Shown here one piece after another: positions 11,629-22,500 of a stretch of DNA of 64,000 nucleotides. Origin of the DNA: Atherinomorus stipes (Eukaryota > Chordata > Actinopteri > Atheriniformes > Atherinidae); contig JALJCO010001293.1 in NCBI GenBank assembly GCA_023101725.1, positions 736,313 through 800,312 on the forward strand, written 5' to 3'. The notes below the pieces were generated by a model that saw only the letters and a list, made by a program, of their open reading frames with translations, searched no databases and was not told the origin of the DNA. Each line of letters opens with the position of its first letter. Position 1 is the first letter of the stretch. A program made the position numbers and the translations under genes.

Positions 11629-13208
11629 CAGCAGGGGAAAAAAGTACTGAACACGGCAACATTTTTCTCAGAACATACTGTATATTTCTAGTAGAGCTAT
11701 TGACATGAAATTTTCACCAGATCTCGGCAACAACCCAAGTAATGCACACATACAGAGAAATCCTAACATTTATGTCCTTAAATTAAGTTACGTGTAATAT
11801 AGTGAAATGACACAGGGGATAAGTATTGAACACATGAAGAAATGGAGGCGCAAAAAGATCTGGAAAGCCAAGAAAGCAGCTGGAGTCTGTCAGTATTTTG
11901 AAAGTAATCCTGTCCCCCATCAGTACAAAGTAATATCAGCTGGTTTAGTCCCGATTGATGCCTTTAAAAAGGTTTCTCATCACCAAGGTGTCAGACAAGA
12001 AGCATTGCATGATGGGTAAAAGCAAAGAGCTGTCTAAAGACCTACACAACCTTATTATTGCAAACACACTGAAGGCATTGGTTCCAGGTGCATTTCTAAA
12101 CTTCTGAAAGTTCCAGTGAGCACCATTGGGATCATCATCCGGAAGTGGAAAGAACACGGCATCGTCATAAAGCGGCCACGGCCAGGTGCTCCTCACAAGA
12201 TTTCAGACAGAGGAGTCAGAACAATCATCAGAAAGGTTCTCCAACAGCCCAGGACCACTCGTGGAGAGCTTCAGAAAGACCTGGAACCAGCAGGTACAGT
12301 TGTTTCAGAGAAAACAAGAAGTAATGCACTGAACCGCCATGGCCTTCATGCACACCACACAAGACTCCATTTCGGAAGAAAAAGCAGGTTGATGCTGGTT
12401 TGAAGTTTGCAACACAACATCTGGACAGAACCCATGACATTCTGGGAAAACATACTGTACTGTGGTCAGATGAGACCAAAACTGAACTCTTCGGATGTCA
12501 TAAGACACAACATGTTTGGAGGAGAAATGGCACCAAAAACACCATAGCAACAGTGAAGTTTGGAGGTGGGAATATCATAGTGGGGGCTGTTTTTCAGCAT
12601 GTGGTACTGGCAGACTTTAAATCATTGAAGGAAGAATGAATGGAGAAAAGTAGAGAGACATTCTGGACCAGAATCTGCTTCCATCTGCAGCTGCTGAAGA
12701 TGAAAAGAGGCTGAATCTTTCAGCAAGACAACCATCCCAACACACAGCCAAGGAAACACTCACCTGGTTTAAGAAAAAGAAAACAAGGCTGCTAAAATGG
12801 TCCAGTCAATCACCCCATTGAATCCAATTGAAAATCTTTGAAAAAGAACTGAAGATCCAAATTGACAGAAGATCTGAAGTCAGTTTGTGTGAAGAATGGG
12901 CCAAAATCACACCTGAGCAACGTATTCCACTGGTTTTTCCATAAAGGAGGGGTCTGGATGCTGAAATCACCAACAAAGGTTTTTGCACCATGTGTTAAAT
13001 AAATTTCAGTAAGCGTATTCAACACTTATTCCCTGTGTCATTTCACTATATTACACAATATTTATGGACACAAATGTCAGGATTTCTTTGTATGTGTGCA
13101 TTATTTGGGTTGTTGCCGACATCTGGTGAAAATTTCGTGTCAATAGTTCTACTAGAAATACATTTTCTGAGAAAAATGTTGCTGTGTTCATTACTTTTTC
13201 CCCCGCTA
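11629..13208 (+). mobile_element. Tc1-like transposon with long terminal repeats, copy 1 (inactive)
   Basis: A 1580 bp Tc1/mariner element flanked by TA (11627-11628, 13209-13210). Terminal inverted repeats are about 200 bp, starting CAGCAGGGGAAAAAAGTACT. The transposase region (about 11830-12990) reads on the + strand in several frames. [15 protein letters not shown] (12011-12055) and [18 protein letters not shown] are the paired helix-turn-helix region, and LWSDETKTELFG (about 12460-12500) holds one DDE aspartate. Frameshifts and stops break the frame. It is about 90% similar by eye to the copy at 24498-26101. Confidence 0.9.
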
Positions 13209-13286
13209 TATAAGCTAGTCTATCTCATGTAGTTATTCTTTGTTGCTGAAGTTTTGTTTCTCTGTGCTCCTGCTTGCTTTCTTTGG
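13209..13286. repeat. 78 bp flank shared with the second Tc1 copy
   Basis: The stretch TATAAGCTAGTCTATCTCAT and the following bases to CTTTCTTTGG match the reverse complement of 24420-24497 with about three mismatches. It lies right of Tc1 copy 1 but left of Tc1 copy 2, outside the terminal repeats of both. Confidence 0.9.
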
Positions 13287-13289
13287 TCA

Positions 13290-14552
13290 GCGCCTTGGTT
13301 GGGAACGATAAAGCTTGCACACTGCATGGCTAGTTTTGATAGAATAGAATTGTACCTGGACATGTTGGTACAACTTCAGCCACATCTACACATTTCCATG
13401 TATTTCAAAAGTTTGATTTTAGTCGGACTGATGCAATAATTTCACTTTTTCAGACTGTAATTCTGACAGCCTTGCAACACACACAAAATGAAGTTAAGCT
13501 GATCACACCAAGAACGTGTGCTTCCAAACAACAATAGGCCAATGAAAATGAGATTTCTCCTCATCGGTCTCCATGATGCCATGACTGGCCAGAGAACTCT
13601 GGAACAGAGCTATCAGACGTCTACAGACGCAAGAAGACGCTCTTGTCAGTGTAATGTACCTTCACATTTTCTGTTAGGGGTTAGAGGCAGCATCTGGAGG
13701 CCATCTGAGGTATCAGCTTCATCTACATCAGCAGCTGCATCATTTATAGTCTAATCTGTAGCAACACAGTAACACCGCAGCTACCACTGTTGTACACCAG
13801 CCTCAGACAGGTCAGCCATCTGTGATGTCAGATTCATGGATGGATAACTGCATGCAGGCATTTATGGATAAAAGTGATTCAAATGAAAAACACAGAGTCC
13901 CTCATCCTGCTCTCAGTCAGCTTAAAGTACGCAAATATAATCACCAAAATGCACTTGAAATAAGTCATATATGTAGCTGTAACCTTGTTTAGGAGTAATG
14001 AAAGGATGCAGTGCAGGGGCACAGACTGGGAAAGGGTGTTACATGTGAATTTGACCTTAAAAATAAATACATAATAATATATTTATGAAGTGGGGATTTC
14101 ATGTAAAAAGTCAAACTACTTTTGCTTTATTAAACAGCTAATATATCTTTTTAATCAACATTTGTTTACTCTATATGTCTTTAATCACTGCTGCACAGTC
14201 GTAGGATGTGTTAGGATGATGCTGTATAAATGCTGTTTCACGATCAAGAACGTGGTAGTGTTGATATAGAACAAAATCATATAGAGCTACTGTACATAAT
14301 AAGAAAAATACATTACATGCTGCATTCACTTGCACTTGGGCATCTGAGATTCAGCCAGGTAAAAATAGGTTTACACTATACATTTTTTAGAATTAGATTT
14401 TCTATTCTTGGGGACGACATTCAGATTCTCTGTTGTGGCCTGTGTGAGCAAGATGGTGGAGATTATTGCAAATCAAACTAACAGTTGAAATACAAACACA
14501 GAAGTTATGAAAAACAATAGGTCGTGAAAAATGTAATCATTGTTAGCATTAC
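13290..14552. other. Gene-free stretch
   Basis: No exon or repeat family could be named. Short unremarkable open frames only. Confidence 0.4.
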
Positions 14553-14560
14553 AAGTTAAC

Positions 14561-15423
14561 TAGGGATGCACGATATTGGAATTTTGGCTGATATCCATTA
14601 TGCCGATATTTTAAAACTCATGTGGCTGATAACCGATCGATACCGATATCAAAGCTGAAAAAATAAGCAGTCATTGCAAATAGCAGTTTTGTTATTCGTC
14701 TCCGACACTTTAAGAAACAGGGTTGGGAAAAAATATCGATACACTGGAAGATCGCAATATTTTCATATGCCAATATCAAATCGATTTTTAAAAATGTGGT
14801 ATTGATCTATTTTACTTACAAAATCTCACGATGTTTCATCGTTCTGTTTCAAATTCTCATGATATTTCATGAATTCTCATGAGATTTTGTAACAGAACGA
14901 TAAAATATCGTGAGATTTTGTTAGTAAAATAGATCAATACCGTTTTTTTATGTCAATATGATATGAGCATATGAAAATATTGTGATATTTCAGTGTATCA
15001 ATATTTTTCCCCCACCCCTAGTCTTTAGTAGTTTTAAAGCTGTTAAAAAGAAGTTTTGAAGAATAAGAAGTTTTTTTTTGTTTGTTTTTTTTTTCTAGAC
15101 TTTAGAAACAGCGCGCTGATCAGTTAAATATCAGTTAAATATTGGTGAAGTGGCCGAAGTCCGATACTCAAAAAAGGATTTAAATTTAAAGGGGAAAAAA
15201 GAAGGAGAAGGGAAAAAAAAAAAAACAAAAAAAAAATAATAAATAACCAAATAAAAAAAAAAAAAAACCAACAAAAGGGGGGGGCCAGGACAGGCCGGGA
15301 CTTCTTCAGGGAGGGGAGGGAAAAGGGGGGGGTAAGAAGGGAGGGGGGAGTAATAAAAATATGTAAAAAAGGGAAGCTTTAAGGCCGATACCGATAGGGG
15401 GCCAATTATATCATGCATCCCTA
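14561..15423. mobile_element. hAT-type element carrying a nested palindromic MITE
   Basis: Ends are TAGGGATGCACGATATTGG and ATATCATGCATCCCTA, with near-matching 8 bp flanks (AAGTTAAC, AGGTTATC). At 14720-15019 it contains a second, almost palindromic element (CAGGGTTGGGAAAAAATATCG to its complement). The same composite occurs inverted at 28641-29265. The right third (15170-15380) is a purine-rich block with long A and G runs. No transposase. Confidence 0.75.
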
Positions 15424-15642
15424 AGGTTATCCTACTACAAATTACACATTTAAGAGTCACAAAATAACTTATGAGTCCATTAAACGAGTGTGCACCGACA
15501 GTCATAAAACCTCTTTACAATCTATTTTTTCTTGTGGGTCATGTTGTAGCCTATGTTTGCTTTAAAAACTACAAAGATTTTCATTTTTTTTCTTCAATTT
15601 TTAGAAATTAGCATTCAGAATTCTGAGCAGTAAAAAAGAAAG

Positions 15643-15707
15643 AAAGAAAGAAAGAATGAATGAATGAATGAATGAATGAATGAATGAATGAATGAATGAA
15701 TGAATGA
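15643..15707. repeat. GAAA/GAAT microsatellite
   Basis: Tandem AAAG units followed by about twelve GAAT units. Confidence 0.95.
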
Positions 15708-16660
15708 AAGTTGTGATGTCACATCGAGGCACCGCCCGACAATTCTAGCCCCGTGTCGAGAATCGAGCAAACATGTGTGCAACTGGGTTGTGCGTCGGCG
15801 ACACTCCCTCACAGACGCCCGAGCTGGACGGCAGGAAATCGTAAAGTGACCTAGAGAACTACACAACAACAGCGGAAGTACCATGCTTTCACCTTCAAAA
15901 TAAAACATTGGAAAAAAAGATGCTTGACTTCTGTTGCTCGACTGACAAAATATAAATACAAACAAATTTAAGTTAACTTATAGTTTCATGGAAAATTAAA
16001 AAAGAAACACTTTTGTTTATAACAATGTCATTAGGATTGATTGAGACAACAACAGTAAATTGATTTAGAAAAAATATTTTCTTTTTTATAAGCGGCTTTC
16101 TTTTGGTGGTGAGGGTGGGGTGGGGGGCAGCAAAGAGCATGTGTGCAATTTGTTTCTCCATCAGATTTCTTATTGACCCCTTTTATTCAGTGTAATGGTT
16201 ACTTTGGTTTTCAGAATGATGAAAAATAGAAAAAACAAACAAACAAACAAAAATAAAAACAATAAAAAAATAAAAGAAAATTGACAACTATAGCAAGTCT
16301 AGCTGTCCATTATGCATTTTACATCATGTCATGGAAACTTCAGGCTGGTGTACCAAAAATGATACATGCGAGAAAGTGTCTCGTGTGCAACACTAAATAA
16401 ATGAAAAAACTGACTGACTGACTGAATGAATGAATGAATTAATGAATTAATAAACAAATAGTCATAGAATAACACAATGAAAATAACTCGTAAAATTCAG
16501 GGAGAAAAAAAATAGCAAAAGAGGAAACACTAACATCACAAAGCAAAACAACAAAAGATGTATAAATGATGATGGAACAATTCATGGAAATACTGGAAAC
16601 AGACGTACAAAACATAAAGCAGTGTACTTTTATCAGCTCCGGAAATGCCAAGTAGTGTAA
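15708..16660. other. Gene-free stretch left of the USP12 promoter
   Basis: Contains A-rich simple sequence (16235-16280) and a short GAAT/TAAT microsatellite (16415-16450). No exon was recognised. Confidence 0.4.
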
Positions 16661-16674
16661 TTATACTTTGAAAT

Positions 16675-16819
16675 CCAATACCGGAAGTGTGCGCTCCCAT
16701 TTCTGCTGCTTGACAGTACTAGCAGACAGGAGTAACAGACTCTCCCTTCCGGAACTCTGCAGCCGTATCGGCTCTGATTATTTCATCATCGGGGTTCGGT
16801 CCAACATGGCGGCTTACGG
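16675..16819 (+). promoter_or_regulatory. USP12 5' region: GC-rich, ETS-like sites and an upstream ORF
   Basis: The sequence immediately before the USP12 start is GC-rich and has no TATA box. It carries CCGGAAGT at 16681-16688 and TTCCGGAA at about 16746-16753, both ETS-family-like sites typical of housekeeping promoters. An upstream ATG in strong context (AACATGG, 16806) opens a nine-codon frame that overlaps the USP12 start codon. A CpG-rich stretch continues to about 17100. Confidence 0.45.
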
Positions 16820-16867
16820 ATGGAAATACTGATGACAGTCCGAAAGATCGCCTCGATTTGTACGATG
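16820..16867 (+). CDS. usp12: USP12 coding exon 1
   Basis: Encodes [16 protein letters not shown] and ends in phase 0 at ATG|GTAAGG. The second Met (codon 5, ATG 16832-16834) corresponds to the USP46 start. Confidence 0.92.
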
Positions 16868-19474
16868 GTAAGGAGGCCAGATTGGGCCGCATGGCTGGTG
16901 TTTTTGCCCCGCGGAGCTGTCCGCTGCCCGGGACGGTGAGCCTGGACGCTGAGCTAGCTGCCCCGTTAGCCTGCTTGCTAACCTCACAGCACAACATGAT
17001 AAAAACATAACAGCGTTTTCTGAAAGTTACAGCCCAGCCAGTTCTGGGCGACTCTCAGCTCCGCTGATATTCTTCTTTGAAGCGATAACGGGACAAAGTT
17101 GAGCTCAGAGCAGGCGTGCGTGACAGTTAATTAGCTAGTTTTGGCTTGCTCGTGGTTTGTTTACGTGAGAGGGATTAAGCAACGGACTAGAAGCAGCTAG
17201 CTTAGCCTGCTAGCTCGTGTCCACTGCTTTGGTTAAATGTGTTTGCTAACACATCAAACTAAAAGTTCTGACTCTTCTTATCTAAATTAAACATTTTATA
17301 GCAGATTTTTAGGAAGCACCGGTCCGGAAAATAAGCGTGGGGGATGTAAACACGCCAGTCAGCTGACAGTGATGTGTTTATATGCTGCTGATGGAAAAAT
17401 GAAACGAGTCCTGTCACGGGATGCAGTCTGGATGCTTTCATGGAGTGTCTCAGAATTTGCAGCTGTTTAAATCCCCTTTACACCGGAGCATTTATAAACA
17501 AACTATGAAGGAAATGTTTGATGAATGATTGTCAGCAGTTAGATAAAGTATTATATGAAGAAAAGCTTGCTTTTTAATTGCTTTTTGAACTTTTTTGATT
17601 GTTCAGAAATCTTGAGAAATCAGGGTGAACAAGAGCAGAACCTCTAAAGAGGTTGGACACCTTTACACTGCGTTATTTGCTGCTGATATGATGCTCGGTG
17701 TGTTTTGGAGGCAGACACTGCAGCATAAAGCTGGATGAGTAACTCCTGTTTTACCTGCTGCACCTGTCAGAGCTGACAGATGGCCATCAGAAGTTTGCTG
17801 CGGCCTTTTCAGATTGCAGCTGGTGTGTGGGTTTCTACGCCACACCATGTTCCCCCCCTCAAAGCGAGGAGGCTGGCATCGTTCAGCAGCTCTCGCTTGT
17901 CAAACGCAGCCGGAGCTGCCTCTGTTTGCTGCATCTGTTTGCTGCTTCTTGGGCGACATTTGTTGTCTCAGAAAAGCAGTTCGTCTCATGAAGCTGTGGA
18001 GTCACAGCTGTGCAAACCAGTGTGGGACTCAAGTGATGGAGATCTGGCCTCTAAAATCTCTGCAAAAAGTGTTGTAAAGTTGCAAAAGGAGGCGCAGCAG
18101 CTCTGCTGTAAATGTTTGTGGCGTTCAAGCCAAATTTTAATGAATTGACTCGTAGAGGAAAGTGATTCTGTTTGAAATGCATGCAGCACGTTCAGCCAGT
18201 CTGTTGCCATGGTCACTGACCCTGTGAAGCAAACCTACTTGCTGGCAGGTTCACCATAAAGAGTTTTTACCTGTCTACTTCACCTGCAGCGGCTGGCAGA
18301 CATGGATTGTCCGTGCTTACGGCAGTCCAGAGATTTAGAAGCTGAATAAATAAACAATGATAAAGATAATTAGAGGACTTTACATAACTTCAACATTTAA
18401 GAAATAATTTCTTCATCAATATGTCATCAAACGGCAAAGTTTTGCAGTTACTCAGATTCTCCAGTTGTAGCTTCAACTTGTCACACCGTGAGCATCTCAA
18501 CTAGCTGTAAACGCTGCGCTATGATATGTTTAAAATTTCTTTTGTAAATGGGATCTTTCTTTCTTGGTAACAGAACATTTCAGAAATACATGTATGTATA
18601 TATATTAGGGCTGTCAGCAATCGCGATTAGTTTAAAAGAATCCATAACGCAATTAAATTTTTTAAATCGCATTTCAAATTTAAGCCGTTTTGTCCCTTTG
18701 ACTAACCTGTAGTCGGCCCCTTTGGCCATATTGTGAAGCGGTAAAAAGTGATGGATGAAAAACCCTGTTTTAGACTGTTCTGTTTGTCATTAGCGAGACA
18801 GAAATTTCCTACCAGTGATACATATCACTCAATTGCTAGAAATTTTATGATTGTTTTTCTAATAGTGCTATGGCTTAAAGTAGCTAAGAGAGTGGCCTGA
18901 TATATTTAATCTCTCAAAGTAAGCACTGTAGTGGACTGTGATAATATAATTCACCAGACAGCATCAGTGGTTTTTGTTCCTGCACTTTTGTGCTGCTTCC
19001 TAATCATTTTCTTTGTGACTTAATAATCTGCAATACAGCCCATGTTCAGGATCTCTAAGACACTGTTACTTTAGGATACGGGGCTTCCCCCAAGAAACAG
19101 GGTTCCCTCGTTTTTGGCCTGCCTTGTTGAGTTTTTGTGTAGTTTTGGTGGCGGACTTAAACGACACGCCGTTGCGTTGTCATCGTGAGAAATTCTGTCT
19201 GTTGTCATTCACCGCAATTTCCACAGCACCGCATTACTTTATTCTTTATAATATTTGGAAATTGGTCTACTTTCACCTTTTTTTTTTTAAAATAAAAAAA
19301 GGTCAGAAAGAAAATTCTACGTGTTCATTTGATTCCCAATGAAAACTATGGTAAAATATACGACATTCTGGGTTTAGAACTGCCTTGATATGCAAAATAA
19401 CAAAATATTACACATGCAATTTAAACCGCGTTTAATCACAGTTGACTAAGAAGTTTCTGCGATTAATCACATAT

Positions 19475-19536
<62 letters not shown>

Positions 19537-22500
19537 GGATGCACCGATGCATCGGCTGGACATCGGTATCAGGCAATGTTTGCCTTGTTAACTGATATCG
19601 GCCATCGGCCAATAAAAATGACATTCGCCGATGGCAGTGGCCGATTATTATATAGCCTATATATACACTGCCTGGAAAAAAAAAGACGCCACCTGGATTA
19701 AATAAAGAAAAAAGGAAAAAGCCTCCTATTGGATAAATAATGAATGGGGGATAATTTTTCAGGGAGAAAAAGTAATTAAATCCCAACGGTGAAGAAATTG
19801 CTTTCTTATTATAAAAAAAAAATGGGAAAAGAAAAATTGGGGGTTTGGAAAAGGAAAAGTGTTGGTGGGAGAGGGGAAAAATATGGGATAAAGGGGAAAA
19901 AATAAGGGAGATGGAGAAATAAAAAAGGGGGTAAAAAAAGAAAAAATAAAAAAAAGGGGGGGAAGGGGGATTTTGGAGAAAATGGGGGGGAAGGGGGAGA
20001 AGGGAGGGGGAAATGGGCACAAATGGGCACCAAGAGCCAGACTGAGACCCATTAGAATCTTTGGGATGTGCTGTGGTAGACTCTAAAATATATCAAGATC
20101 TTGGTGAAAAATTGATGAAAGGATGAAATAAATCTGGGAAATGGAGGAGCTTTGGAAACAAGGAATGCTGCCGAATAAAGATAGGGGGGGTAAAAAAAAA
20201 TGTAAAATGTGTGATCTTTTTTTTTGGGGGATTTTTTTTGGGGGGGGGGTATATGTAATATAATGATTTACATCTTAAGAAAAACTCTTTTTCCCCCTCT
20301 TTTTTGGGCAGGTGGGGGGAGATACTGGTAGAAGGCATCCGCGCACTTTCCTCAGTAGAGAAACAAAGATGGCGGCGGTCGTGTGCCAATATTTTACCGT
20401 TTCAGAAAAAGATCAGCGTTGCGCAGCTTGCAGTACATGCTCCACAAATAATTTTTATTTGGCCATGAAAATAATCTTCTCATTGTATGTTTTTGTTTAT
20501 TAGGCTGAAACCACTCAATTTTGTTGGGCAATATACTGAAGCATTCTTTTTAGTGATTATCAGTCCCAGGTTTTTGAAAAGTTTTCAGAAAAGAGCTTGT
20601 TATAACTAATGTCAGCCACAAAGTGACATTAAAGGTTGTTTCTGTTTCATAAATTGGTCTGATTGAATTTGTTCTCATTCAAGGATAGACTGATGAAGAG
20701 CTGAAAGACTTGTAAATTTCTGTGGCACAAAGGAAGTAATAAATAAAAATAGAAAACATCGGCCATCGGCCAGGTTGTTATGTTAAACATCGGTATCGGC
20801 CCAGACTTTCACAATCGGTGCATCCCTAATATGAGGGAGTGCAACAATACATCATGTATTCGTATCGAACCGTGAGCACTGTGTATTGAATATTGAACAA
20901 TACAGAGTTTTTTAAAATTTATTTTACCAGCTTGTGTTGTGACGATGAGCTCTGTGTTGAAAACTCAGTGGATCTGTGTTCCACTACAGTCAGATCTGGC
21001 ATTTGGAACTTCTTTTGTTTTCACGTTGAGTGATTATGATGGTAAGAGTTGGGGAAAAAAGGAAATTTTTTTAAAAAAGCAATGAAAATATATATTTTTG
21101 AATTGAAAAAAATGAATCTTAACATTAAAATAATTAACCAAAATTAAATTTTTTTTTTTCTCGGACCTCTAATATATATATATATATATATATATCAATA
21201 TATATATATATATATTAATATATATGTATACCTACTGGAGGATGTTTAATGTTTATGTTTGATGTTTATACATTTTCTTCTAAAAGATGTTTTTAAATTT
21301 AACTTTCAGTTTTCTCCATGTATAGTTTTCCCCAATCGGAATGAATCTAAATGAAAGTAAAATTTTATTTTGTTCTCTAATATTTTAACCCACATGTTAG
21401 TTAAATATTCAGTCATTGAACCAGTGAATTCAAACTTAAACATTAGCACAGGCAGCAGTTTTCTTCAGTAATACTGTACTTGGTCAAAGTAGATTCTGAC
21501 ACCCACATGCAACCACTCTTTTATATATACAACTGTTATGAGACTGAACAATCTTTCAGGTATATATATTCATATGGACAGTCATCTAAGTGAGTCGGAC
21601 ATCGCAGTGGGTGTTTCATTTCCTGCCCTGAAAAAAAAGGCCGATGGTTTCACCTGTTTATTCATTTACTGGCTGCTGGGCAGCTGTTTGTGTCGCATGT
21701 TCTTAATGCTGATAGGAGAGCCAAATGGTTCAAACCACTCTGAGAAACCAGTTTCCACTTATGTTTAGCTCTAAAAGTATCTTCTAAGCTGCTGTTTACG
21801 GCTGAATCCAGTTCATTTTCATTCCCATCGGCTCAGGAATTGCTTTGTTTAAAACCTGGCATGATCTAGTTGCTGTATTGATTGACAGCGGAAAGTTACA
21901 GAAATGATCAACTGAAAGTGTCTCACACTTATCAGCAAGATGGAGGTGAATGAGATCTAGTTGTGAGATCCCTGAGTGTCACTTCGAACGATCAGTGGTA
22001 ACATCGGCTTGCTAGTGTGGGTGTTTTCAGTTCCTGTAGCAGAAAATGTTTCTCCGTTTGCCCCTCAGATATCAGAGAGCTTGGTTTGGTCTGCTATGTT
22101 TACAGCCACACGCTGCTTGTTTGTTGGATAAATAACCTCAGTCAGATGGAGCCTGAACGCCTCGTGTTGATTTTACATTTGCTGCAGTTGGATGATTGTA
22201 GATGTTTATCGTCATGTTTACACTGGTCCAGTGTGTTTACAGAATTTTATAATGACTGGAAGATGTGTCGAACTGATGATGATCTCAGTTTTTCCTCATA
22301 AGTTTTACTAATTGGTACAACTAGAAGCTGTGAAATGATTTTTTGGGTGTATTTTTATAGACCTAATGGGTCATTTGAGCAAAAATACTTGATTTGGGCC
22401 TTTTTTTCTGTGGAACATTAACTTTAATCAGACTGAAATTTTCTCTGATTCCAGCTGGAAGTGGGACCGATCCCATCCAATGTCTGTATCAGGCTCTGAT

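Noticed and set aside
15131..15505. 124-codon - strand frame rich in Phe and Pro
   Set aside because: It is produced by the purine-rich homopolymer block within a hAT element.
17780..18148. 122-codon + strand frame in USP12 intron 1
   Set aside because: No domain, no splice-site context, and not part of known USP12 isoforms.
19463..20052. Long - strand frames rich in Phe, Pro and Ile-Tyr repeats
   Set aside because: They arise from the (TA)n tract and the G/A-rich low-complexity block, not a gene.
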